DNA from: Candidatus Peregrinibacteria bacterium
GTDB taxonomy: Bacteria > Patescibacteriota > Gracilibacteria > Peribacterales > Peribacteraceae
Assembly: GCA_030638845.1 (NCBI GenBank)
Contig: DAOWDW010000063.1
Coordinates: forward strand, 1 to 8,507
Direction of reading: 5' to 3'
DNA: 8,507 bases
Part shown: positions 1 through 6,354 of the stretch, in pieces
Layout: each line of letters starts with the position of its first letter
How positions within the stretch are numbered: position 1 is the first letter of the stretch
Translations under genes and position numbers: made by a program
Notes under the pieces: model-generated
The model's database searches: none
The model's input: only the letters and a program-made list of their open reading frames with translations
Told to the model about the DNA's origin: nothing

Positions 1-2096
1 AAACGCTTCATAGATCCATCTGTAAATTTTCCACCAACCCTTTGATCGATTCTATTTGTCATGAAGATTTCTTTGACATCTAGGTGACCTAGTATTTGCT
101 CTTCCTCTACTGGTTCTACCAATCCTTTTACTAACCCCTCTACATCTTCTAGTAATGCATAAACAACATCATACTTTCGTATTTTAACTCCCTCACGTTC
201 TGCTGTACGCTCCACATCTGTACTTACTTCTACTTGGAAAGCAACAACTACACCATCACTAGCAGAAGCCATAATTACATCTGTTTCAGATACACTACCA
301 ATACCAGCATGAATAACTTTAACGGCAACTTCACTGGAAGAAATTTTCACTAAAGCATCTTGTAATGCTTCTAGCGAACCATTTGTATCTGCCTTAAGTA
401 CAACCTTAAGCTGTGTAAGTTTTCCTTCTGAAAGTCTACTAACTAAATCTGCAAAACTCCTCTTCTTTCTACCTTCTTCTATTTCCTTAAGTTTTTCTAA
501 AAGTGATCTAGCCTCTTTTTCGGAAGATACAACCTGAAGAATATCTCCAGTATGTGGCACAGAAGAAAAACCAGATACTCTAACAGCTGCAGAAAGACCT
601 GCACTATCAAGCTTTTTCCCATTTGAATCCATCATTGTTCTTATTTTTCCCTGGGTAGAACCACAAACATAAGCATCCCCCTGTTTAAGTAATCCTGCAT
701 TTATTACTACTGTACCCAGTGGTCCATGAGAAGTGTCTAAATGGCTCTCTATAACCGTTGCAATAGCATTTCTATTTGGATTAGCTTTAAGCTCTGCAAG
801 CTCTGCTATAAGCAATATATGCTCAAGTAGAGTATCTATACCCTTCTTAGTAACTGCACTACATTCTACAACTGGTGTTTTTCCTCCCCAATCCTCTGGC
901 TGAAGTCCATATCCAGACAAATCCCCTTTTACTTTTTCTGCATCTGCATTTGGTTTATCAATTTTATTTATAGCAACCAAAATAGGAATATTTGCCTCTT
1001 TTGCATGATTAATTGCCTCTACGGTTGTAGGCATTACTCCGTCTTCTGCAGATACTACAATAACTGCGATATCTGTAATTTGAGCTCCGCGAGAACGCAT
1101 AGCAGTAAATGCCTCATGTCCTGGAGTATCTAAGAAAGTAATTTTTTTAATATCTTTAGATCCTTTAGGCTTGTATTCAACTTGATACGCACCTATATGC
1201 TGAGTTATTCCACCAGCTTCACCTGCAACAACATTCGTTTCTCTAATAGAATCTAAAATAGCAGTTTTACCATGGTCTACATGACCCATAACTACAACAA
1301 TAGGAGGACGCTCCAAAAGATTTTCTGGTTCATCTTTAAGTAATTCTTCTAAGTTTTTACTTAGTAGATGCTCTACATCTGCTTTACTCTCCATCTTCTG
1401 CACATTTACATCTAACTCAGAAGCTACTATTGCTGCAGTATCAAAATCTATAGATTGAGTAATAGTAGCCATAACTCCATTTTTTAGTAGTGCCTCAATT
1501 ACTTTAGGTACTTGCACTCCTGCTTTTTCTGCAAATTCTTTAACAGTAACCATTTCTGGAAGAAGCACAATCCCCTCCTTCTTTTTAATCTGTTCCTGAT
1601 TTTTAAGACCTTTTTTCTGTTCCTTTAATATTGAAAGCTCTTTTTCTTCTCTCTCTATTTCTTCTTTTTCTTTTTTTGTTGGCTGCGCAGGTAAATCATC
1701 TTCTTGTTTCTTAATAGCTTCTTTAGATACATCATCTAACGTTAGCTTTCTTAAAACATTTAAAGATTCTTTAGATTTCTGCACCTCTTTAGAATCCTTA
1801 GCTTCTTTATCTTCTTTAGACTCCTTAGCTTCCTCAACTTCTTCAGCTTCTTCTTCATTTTCTTCATCTTCATCTAGTTCTTTACTTTCTTTTTCATCAT
1901 CTAACAATTCAAATCCCAAACTTTCCATATCTATGTCCAATCCATTTTTATTTGCAACAAAACGAAGTACTCCTTGAGCCAAATTATCTGGAATTTCTCT
2001 ATCTGTTGACCTTATTCCAAAATCAACATTTTCAAGCTCCTTTCGGAGTTGCTGACCAGTCATACCCAATGCTTTGGCGACTTGAACGAGACGCAT
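1..2096 (-). CDS. infB: Translation initiation factor IF-2 (3' end beyond window)
   Basis: IF-2 is the GTPase that brings initiator tRNA to the 30S subunit and promotes subunit joining. The window holds 698 codons in one open frame that I translated and found intact. Residues 1-50 form an IF2_N-type domain (starts MRLVQVAKALGM). About 55-165 is a highly charged Glu/Lys linker, and about 175-250 is a second IF2_N-like domain. The GTPase domain begins near 262: G1 GHVDHGKT at 271-278, G2 GGITQHIG, G3 DTPGH at 323-327, G4 NKID at 377-380 and G5 CSAVTKKG. Domains II and III follow. The frame leaves the window inside domain IV (last residues GSMKR), so by comparison with E. coli IF-2 about 65 residues are missing. 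The ATG at 2094-2096 starts directly with the IF2_N domain and has no Shine-Dalgarno. It lies 110 bp downstream of the DHH gene. The identification is certain. Confidence 0.97.
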   Translation of the reverse strand, partial: MRLVQVAKALGMTGQQLRKELENVDFGIRSTDREIPDNLAQGVLRFVANKNGLDIDMESLGFELLDDEKESKELDEDEENEEEAEEVEEAKESKEDKEAKDSKEVQKSKESLNVLRKLTLDDVSKEAIKKQEDDLPAQPTKKEKEEIEREEKELSILKEQKKGLKNQEQIKKKEGIVLLPEMVTVKEFAEKAGVQVPKVIEALLKNGVMATITQSIDFDTAAIVASELDVNVQKMESKADVEHLLSKNLEELLKDEPENLLERPPIVVVMGHVDHGKTAILDSIRETNVVAGEAGGITQHIGAYQVEYKPKGSKDIKKITFLDTPGHEAFTAMRSRGAQITDIAVIVVSAEDGVMPTTVEAINHAKEANIPILVAINKIDKPNADAEKVKGDLSGYGLQPEDWGGKTPVVECSAVTKKGIDTLLEHILLIAELAELKANPNRNAIATVIESHLDTSHGPLGTVVINAGLLKQGDAYVCGSTQGKIRTMMDSNGKKLDSAGLSAAVRVSGFSSVPHTGDILQVVSSEKEARSLLEKLKEIEEGRKKRSFADLVSRLSEGKLTQLKVVLKADTNGSLEALQDALVKISSSEVAVKVIHAGIGSVSETDVIMASASDGVVVAFQVEVSTDVERTAEREGVKIRKYDVVYALLEDVEGLVKGLVEPVEEEQILGHLDVKEIFMTNRIDQRVGGKFTDGSMKR

Positions 2097-2106
2097 AAAA
2101 ACTACA

Positions 2107-2140
2107 TATATAGTAAATGTACTTATGCAGTGTAGCTTAA
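2107..2140 (-). promoter_or_regulatory. Possible infB promoter with a very short leader
   Basis: On the minus strand the run TACTATATATG covers 2115-2105. Either TACTAT (2115-2110) or TATATA (2112-2107) can serve as a -10 box, ending 13 or 10 nt before the infB ATG. No good -35 is visible; TTAAGC at 2140-2135 is the nearest weak match. The placement matches the other start-proximal -10 boxes in the window, which is the main support. The remaining DHH-infB spacer is AT-rich with no hairpin, so read-through from the DHH gene is also possible. Confidence 0.35.
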
Positions 2141-2206
2141 TAACAGAAATAGGGAATATTTTTCAATTTATTTTATTTATTTCATTTTCGCATTTTTTTA
2201 TTTCTT

Positions 2207-3601
2207 CTATTTTCCATCTATCTCTTCTACAACATCCATCTCAGATCCTTTATCTTTACTCTTCTCCAATGCACTTAATACATCTATACCTTTATCTTTA
2301 GCTTCTTCTGCACCCGAAGCTTGCTCCGCAGAGTCTTGCGGAGAGGACTGCACTAATGGTTGTGATTTTGTTTCTTTAGGTTCATTTTTTTCATTTCTTA
2401 TCTGCTTCTCGCCTCTAACGGGAATCTCATTAACTTCATTATTCCTCTTTTCAAGCCCTCCTTTAAGTTTAGATACACATTCCAGTACAGCAAGATCAAA
2501 ATTATCAAACTTTTGCACTCTAAAACCTGCGGCCCTTGGATGTCCTCCTCCTCCAAATAATTCTCCAACAAGTTCGCTTACATCTATTTTAGCATTGGAC
2601 CTAGTACTGGCCTTTAAGCCCTTTCCATCTTCTAGCTCTGTAAACAACACATGAATATCTGCATCTGGAATAGTAGAAATTAATTCATCTAATATTCCGT
2701 GCGTTTCTTTGCTTGTTGCTTCCATTTCTGCCAAATCTTCCTTAGAAATTGTAGACCAAACAATACGAGCTTGAGGATCTATCTGAATTTTATTTAATGC
2801 TCTACCCCAAATTTTTAGCGTACTTAAAGGCTTTGTTTTATAAATATTTTTTATAATCTCTTGCTGTCTTGCACCAAGTTCCAATAACTCTGCCGCAACC
2901 TCCAAAGATCTTGGAGTAGTATTTGGATTTTGGAAACTACGAGTATCTGTAATTAAACCAGTTAAAAGCAGAGTCGCCATATCTGCAGAAATAAGACTCT
3001 TCCATTCAGGAATTTGATTAAACCAATGATATAAAACTTCCGTAGCACTAGCAGCAGTAGGATCTATAAGTTGAAGCTGACCGTATCCAGTATTACTTAT
3101 GTGATGATCTATATTTAAAATTGGAACACTAGAAAACATATCTATTGCATCTGTATAAACAGATCCAAAGAGCGAAATGTCTGCCGTATCTACGGCAACA
3201 ATTAAATCAAATGGATTATCTCCCTGACCTAACGAAATATCTTGTGGGTGTATTTTCCCTTCCTTTGGAATAACAATAATATTCACACGGTTATCTTCTA
3301 CTGTGTATCTAAGTTTATCTACCTCCACTCCATCTTTCATATGCACAGTAATTACAAACTGAGAAGAGCCAACTACTTCCTGAGTTAAACTTTCGAATCC
3401 TGGAAGAAATTCTAGGAATTCTGGCTTTGTATCTGGACATACAACCGTTACATCTTTCTTAAGTGCAGAAAACAAAGTAAAGCACGCAAGGGCACTACTA
3501 AGACCATCTGCATCTACATTTGCATGAGGAATAACCAAAATACGCTGACTTTCTAGTATCGCTTTATTTGCAGCCGTTATTGCAGTTTGAGAGAGTGCCA
3601 T
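2207..3601 (-). CDS. DHH/DHHA1 phosphoesterase, NrnA-like (oligoribonuclease / pAp phosphatase family)
   Basis: The 464-residue protein carries the full DHH-family metal site. Motif I is HANVDADG (H26, N28, D30, D32), motif II is VDTAD (D138), motif III is the DHH signature IDHHISN (D165-H166-H167), and motif IV is LITDT (D219). The DHHA1 substrate-binding motif GGGGHPRAAG is at 350-359. Family members with this architecture degrade short RNA oligonucleotides and/or dephosphorylate pAp with Mn2+; the exact substrate here is not shown by sequence. Two features are unusual. Motifs I and II are about 108 residues apart, roughly 45 more than in B. subtilis NrnA, which I associate with CPR homologues from memory. 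A polar, probably disordered tail follows the DHHA1 domain (about 382-464). The start ATG lies 11 nt after a strong -10 box and has no Shine-Dalgarno. The gene precedes infB in the same direction. The gene ends in TAG with an in-frame TAA three codons later. Confidence 0.93.
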   Translation of the reverse strand: MALSQTAITAANKAILESQRILVIPHANVDADGLSSALACFTLFSALKKDVTVVCPDTKPEFLEFLPGFESLTQEVVGSSQFVITVHMKDGVEVDKLRYTVEDNRVNIIVIPKEGKIHPQDISLGQGDNPFDLIVAVDTADISLFGSVYTDAIDMFSSVPILNIDHHISNTGYGQLQLIDPTAASATEVLYHWFNQIPEWKSLISADMATLLLTGLITDTRSFQNPNTTPRSLEVAAELLELGARQQEIIKNIYKTKPLSTLKIWGRALNKIQIDPQARIVWSTISKEDLAEMEATSKETHGILDELISTIPDADIHVLFTELEDGKGLKASTRSNAKIDVSELVGELFGGGGHPRAAGFRVQKFDNFDLAVLECVSKLKGGLEKRNNEVNEIPVRGEKQIRNEKNEPKETKSQPLVQSSPQDSAEQASGAEEAKDKGIDVLSALEKSKDKGSEMDVVEEIDGK

Positions 3602-3612
3602 GTAATCTATAT

Positions 3613-3641
3613 ATTATAACATATTTTACTATATTTAGCAA
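3613..3641 (-). promoter_or_regulatory. Strong sigma70-type promoter, DHH gene
   Basis: The minus strand reads TTGCTA (-35, 3641-3636), a 17-bp spacer, then TATAAT (-10, 3618-3613). The -10 is extended by TG one base upstream (TGTTATAAT, 3621-3613). The consensus -10 and ideal spacing make this the best promoter in the window. Transcription would begin about 7 nt after the -10, near 3606, leaving a leader of about 5 nt or less before the ATG at 3601. The mRNA is therefore predicted to be leaderless or nearly so. Confidence 0.72.
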
Positions 3642-3749
3642 TGCCCTAAGGGGTTAGTAAATATGGATTCAAAAGAAAAATAAGGATGAATTCTTGCAGA
3701 TAAAATTAGATTTGGCAAGGAATAAAGGATAAATATAAAAACAGACCAG

Positions 3750-3784
3750 CCGAGAAGTTAATGGGTCACCCCCGAGAAGTTAAT
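3750..3784. repeat. Tandem repeat, 22-bp period, 1.6 copies
   Basis: CCGAGAAGTTAAT occurs perfectly at 3750-3762 and again at 3772-3784, a period of 22 bp. The sequence between them is GGGTCACCC (3763-3771). Its reverse complement GGGTGACCC reappears at 8283-8291 near the right edge. These G+C-rich words stand out against the AT-rich intergenic background. No reading frame of either strand is supported here. Possibilities are a mobile-element end or footprint, or a protein-binding array; the sequence does not decide. Confidence 0.6.
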
Positions 3785-3800
3785 CCTTAAACCCACCATT

Positions 3801-3850
3801 TGTGTTACATTGTCACACATTTAAACATTCTTGTATTACATTGTAATACA
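3801..3850. promoter_or_regulatory. Two related operator-like palindromes, 31 bp apart
   Basis: TGTATTACA-T-TGTAATACA at 3832-3850 is a perfect 9-bp inverted repeat around one base. TGTGTTACA-T-TGTCACACA at 3801-3819 is a sister copy, with 8 of 9 positions pairing. Their starts are 31 bp apart, close to three helical turns, as expected for cooperative dimer binding on one DNA face. They lie 27-76 bp past the enolase stop and about 160-210 bp upstream of the DHH promoter. The TTACA-n-TGTAA core resembles BlaI/CopY-type operators only loosely, and no regulator is encoded nearby. The stems are AT-rich with almost no loop, so a terminator is unlikely. Confidence 0.5.
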
Positions 3851-3876
3851 TTTTTCTTTACCTTTGATTTCTATTC

Positions 3877-5136
3877 CTACAATCCATACTTAGCTTCTTT
3901 ATTAAGTTGCTCTTCTATCCTCAATAATTGATTATACTTACACACTCTATCTGTTCTGCTGAGTGATCCTGTTTTAATCTGTCCTGTTTTTAGTCCAACA
4001 GCTAAGTGAGCAATAAATGCATCTTCTGTTTCTCCACTTCGGTGACTAACTACCGCCTTCCACCCTTGCAACTGGGTTAGCTTTATAGCATCTACCGTTT
4101 CGGAAACAGAACCTATTTGATTAAGTTTTATTAAAACCGAATTAACAGCCTTTTCATCTATAGCTTTTTGGATGCGTTCTACATTTGTTACTAACAAATC
4201 ATCCCCTACTAATTGAATCTTGTCCCCCATTGTTTCCATCATTTCTGCAAAACCAGTCCAATCATCTTCGTTGTGGCTATCCTCTATACTTATTAAAGGA
4301 TACTTTTTTACAAGTTCTTTGTAGTACGCAGTTAACTCAGTTGATGAGAGTAGCTTTCCATCCACATTATATTTCCCATCACTATAAAATTCTGATGCTG
4401 CAGCATCTATAGCTATTTGAATTTTTCCTTTGTATCCTGCGCCATCTATTGCTTTCATAAGAAAATCGAATGCTTCAAAAGCATCTTTAACTTGCGGTGC
4501 AAAACCTCCTTCATCCCCAACAGAAACTGTATATCCTGCATCTTTAAGTAACTTTTTTAATACATGGAATGTTTCTGCTCCTGCTCTTAATGCAGTAGTA
4601 AAATTATCAAATCCAACAGGAACTATCATACATTCCTGGAAACTAAGACCACTGTCTGCATGCTTTCCACCATTTATTACATTCATCATTGGTACTGGCA
4701 AAACTTTAGGATTCTTAACATTGAATTGATCTGCAAGAGATTGCCACAAAGGTTTTTCTTCGGACACAGCTCTAGCTCTACACACTGCCATAGAAACTCC
4801 CAATATAGCGTTAGCTCCAAGTTTAGATTTATTTGAAGTTCCATCTAAATTTAACATTATTTGATCCAAAGCTCTATGGTCAGAAACATCCGATCCTATT
4901 AATTCTTTAGCAATAGTAGTATTCACATTTCCAACTGCTTTAAGCACAGACTTCCCTCCATAAATTGATTTATCCCCATCTCTAAGTTCTAGTGCTTCGT
5001 GTGTACCAGTAGAAGCTCCAGATGGAACTGCAGATCTACCAAAAGAACCATCGTCTAAAGTTAAATCAACTTCTATTGTTGGATTACCACGGGAATCTAA
5101 TATTTGTCTTGCGTGGATTGTGGAAATAGTAGGCAT
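3877..5136 (-). CDS. eno: Enolase (phosphopyruvate hydratase)
   Basis: Enolase converts 2-phosphoglycerate to phosphoenolpyruvate with Mg2+ in the cytosolic lower glycolytic pathway. With the start chosen here the protein has 419 residues. It carries DSRGNPT near the N-terminus, H159, Q167-E168, the proton donor E209 (VGDEGGFAP), Mg2+ ligands D244, E285 and D312, the base K337, the H365-R366-S367 loop (SHRSGETED), K388 and the C-terminal signature GSLSRTDRVCKYNQ. An ATG three codons upstream (5145) would add MFT. I prefer the second ATG because H159, Q167 and E209 then fall at the E. coli numbers, and because a -10 box ends 9 nt before it. Small oddities are SIEDSHNEDDW, with Ser after the catalytic Glu-Asp where Gly is usual, and IAHLAV for the common IADLAV. 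All catalytic residues are present, so it should be active. Confidence 0.97.
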   Translation of the reverse strand: MPTISTIHARQILDSRGNPTIEVDLTLDDGSFGRSAVPSGASTGTHEALELRDGDKSIYGGKSVLKAVGNVNTTIAKELIGSDVSDHRALDQIMLNLDGTSNKSKLGANAILGVSMAVCRARAVSEEKPLWQSLADQFNVKNPKVLPVPMMNVINGGKHADSGLSFQECMIVPVGFDNFTTALRAGAETFHVLKKLLKDAGYTVSVGDEGGFAPQVKDAFEAFDFLMKAIDGAGYKGKIQIAIDAAASEFYSDGKYNVDGKLLSSTELTAYYKELVKKYPLISIEDSHNEDDWTGFAEMMETMGDKIQLVGDDLLVTNVERIQKAIDEKAVNSVLIKLNQIGSVSETVDAIKLTQLQGWKAVVSHRSGETEDAFIAHLAVGLKTGQIKTGSLSRTDRVCKYNQLLRIEEQLNKEAKYGL

Positions 5137-5145
5137 AGTAAACAT

Positions 5146-5174
5146 ATGCTAGCACATTGCCTCAATATGAAAAA
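5146..5174 (-). promoter_or_regulatory. Likely enolase promoter, extended -10
   Basis: The minus strand shows TTTTCA (5174-5169), a 17-bp spacer, and TGCTAGCAT, an extended -10 whose hexamer TAGCAT covers 5151-5146. The hexamer abuts the upstream ATG at 5145, so the transcript would start near 5139. That leaves the ATG at 5136 almost at the 5' end and excludes the upstream ATG from the mRNA. The -35 is only a partial match. Confidence 0.5.
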
Positions 5175-5249
5175 TTCAAAGTGGCTTCGGACGGGCAGAC
5201 AAAACAAAAAATGGACAAGAAGAAAAACATTCAAAAAATTTACGCAAAC

Positions 5250-6170
5250 CTAAACTGCTTCACTTCTTAGTATTGTCTTCTTATGAAGCACTCCGCAATA
5301 CATTGCTATCATCATAATAATAATTGCATTCCATCCAAACCCAGAACTAGGAAGATTTACAGGCATACTACTTGTTTGCCCAATACTTGGTGCAGAAGAA
5401 GAACTATCTGAAGAACTTAAATCATTAAATCCAAAAATTAAACCTAAATCCTTATCATCTTCTGATGATAAACTGCTTTCTTGCATAAGTCTTCGCTCTT
5501 CTAGCCTTTGTTCTATTCTGTCTTTCCTTCTTTCCATTGTTCGCAGTCTATCTCTATATCTTTCTTCAGATATATCTGCACTAGCATCTAAGTTTTTTTC
5601 ACTAGAAGGAATACCAGCAATAGTACCTGTATTAGAAAGACCTGGAATATTTGATCCACTTCCAATTTGCCAAAAGTCTGCCTGCCAAAGTATTGCAGTC
5701 ATTTGGGGCGTCCAGTCGTAGTACTCGTTTGCTACTCCTCCAACAACAAATGGAATAAAAGCTGCTAGAACCAACATAATTCTAGAAGACCATCTTCTTA
5801 AAACTTTAAATATAAACGCAGTTAAAAGGAAAAATCCTGTTGCGACTGCAGGTAAACTCCATCCCCATGTAAACCAGTCTTCTATTGCAAATACCCATGG
5901 AACAAATATAGAAACCGACTGTAAAATCATCCATAATAATAAAAGCCCAGCAGGAACCCAATGAAGTAATCTAAAGAAATTATCTGCCCTATTTCTTCTA
6001 AAAAGAGAAGAAAGTAGAATTGGATACAGTGCTGATATTGCAAACAAAAGCGCCCAAGGAAGTAAACTAGAAGGCAAATCTGGAAGTGTTTGCATTAGCA
6101 TTCCTGTTACTACCATTACAGATACAAGCAAGAACATAAGAAACGTTTCTGTTGTGTGCTTTAGAGGCAT
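5250..6170 (-). CDS. Polytopic membrane protein with coiled coil, Ser-rich stretch and LPSSG-type C-terminal tail
   Basis: I do not recognise a family for this 306-residue protein. Five hydrophobic segments are visible at about 10-28, 37-58, 71-93, 106-122 and 130-147. A soluble stretch of about 130 residues follows. It includes a charged, coiled-coil-like helix rich in Arg and Glu (about 201-230) and a Ser-rich run (252-268). The C-terminus reads NLPSSG (272-277), then a hydrophobic segment (about 280-295), then HKK. That is the layout of a sortase LPxTG-type signal, although it could simply be a sixth membrane helix. The start is uncertain: the frame extends to a TTG at 6260 inside a palindrome, and an ATG also exists at 6188. 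I chose 6170 because it sits just before the first helix and fits a promoter with consensus -35. No Shine-Dalgarno is present. It lies between corA and eno. Confidence 0.75.
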   Translation of the reverse strand: MPLKHTTETFLMFLLVSVMVVTGMLMQTLPDLPSSLLPWALLFAISALYPILLSSLFRRNRADNFFRLLHWVPAGLLLLWMILQSVSIFVPWVFAIEDWFTWGWSLPAVATGFFLLTAFIFKVLRRWSSRIMLVLAAFIPFVVGGVANEYYDWTPQMTAILWQADFWQIGSGSNIPGLSNTGTIAGIPSSEKNLDASADISEERYRDRLRTMERRKDRIEQRLEERRLMQESSLSSEDDKDLGLIFGFNDLSSSDSSSSAPSIGQTSSMPVNLPSSGFGWNAIIIMMIAMYCGVLHKKTILRSEAV

Positions 6171-6179
6171 AGGAGGAGT

Positions 6180-6208
6180 ATGGTGCATATTTTGATAGAA
6201 AATGTCAA
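6180..6208 (-). promoter_or_regulatory. Possible promoter with consensus -35, membrane-protein gene
   Basis: The minus strand has a perfect TTGACA at 6208-6203. A 17-bp spacer places the -10 at 6185-6180, which reads CACCAT, only 3 of 6 matches to TATAAT. A nearby CATACT (6182-6177) is a better hexamer but gives a 20-bp spacer. With CACCAT the transcript would start near 6173, leaving almost no leader before the ATG at 6170. The -35 is convincing and the -10 is not. Confidence 0.35.
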
Positions 6209-6248
6209 GGAAATGCTGGATAACAACATAATCAATAAAGCAATGAAG

Positions 6249-6276
6249 GTAGAGGCGCAAAATTTTGCGCCTCTAC
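6249..6276. repeat. Perfect 28-bp palindrome, REP-like
   Basis: GTAGAGGCGCAAAA (6249-6262) is followed directly by its exact reverse complement TTTTGCGCCTCTAC (6263-6276). As RNA it would form a long stem with GC-rich ends. Neither flank has a U-tract, so it is not a standard intrinsic terminator, although it could still end transcription or protect a 3' end. It lies 79 bp past the corA stop, in the 184-bp space before the next gene. From memory, dispersed palindromes of the form GTAGGGGCG...CGCCCCTAC occur in many bacteria, and this resembles them. The rest of the spacer (6277-6354) is AT-rich and featureless. Confidence 0.8.
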
Positions 6277-6354
6277 TGTGTTAATCGCTTGCGCATTGTT
6301 TACCATGAGCTAGTCGAATGGTTTTATTGTTTAATTGTTTTATTACTTAATTTC

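Noticed and set aside
1600..1920. Polypurine/polypyrimidine tract as a special DNA element
   Set aside because: It is explained by Glu/Lys codons of the IF-2 charged linker, a normal feature of IF-2.
3832..3855. Palindrome plus TTTTT as a plus-strand intrinsic terminator
   Set aside because: The stem is almost pure A/T with a 1-3 nt loop, and no plus-strand gene lies upstream.
4185..4729. Two plus-strand ORFs (75 and 99 codons) inside eno
   Set aside because: Both are antisense to a fully conserved enolase frame and have no domain-like content.
6171..6260. 30-residue N-terminal extension of the 306-residue membrane protein from a TTG
   Set aside because: The TTG lies inside the perfect palindrome, the extension has no conserved look, and the TTGACA -35 box would be inside the coding region.
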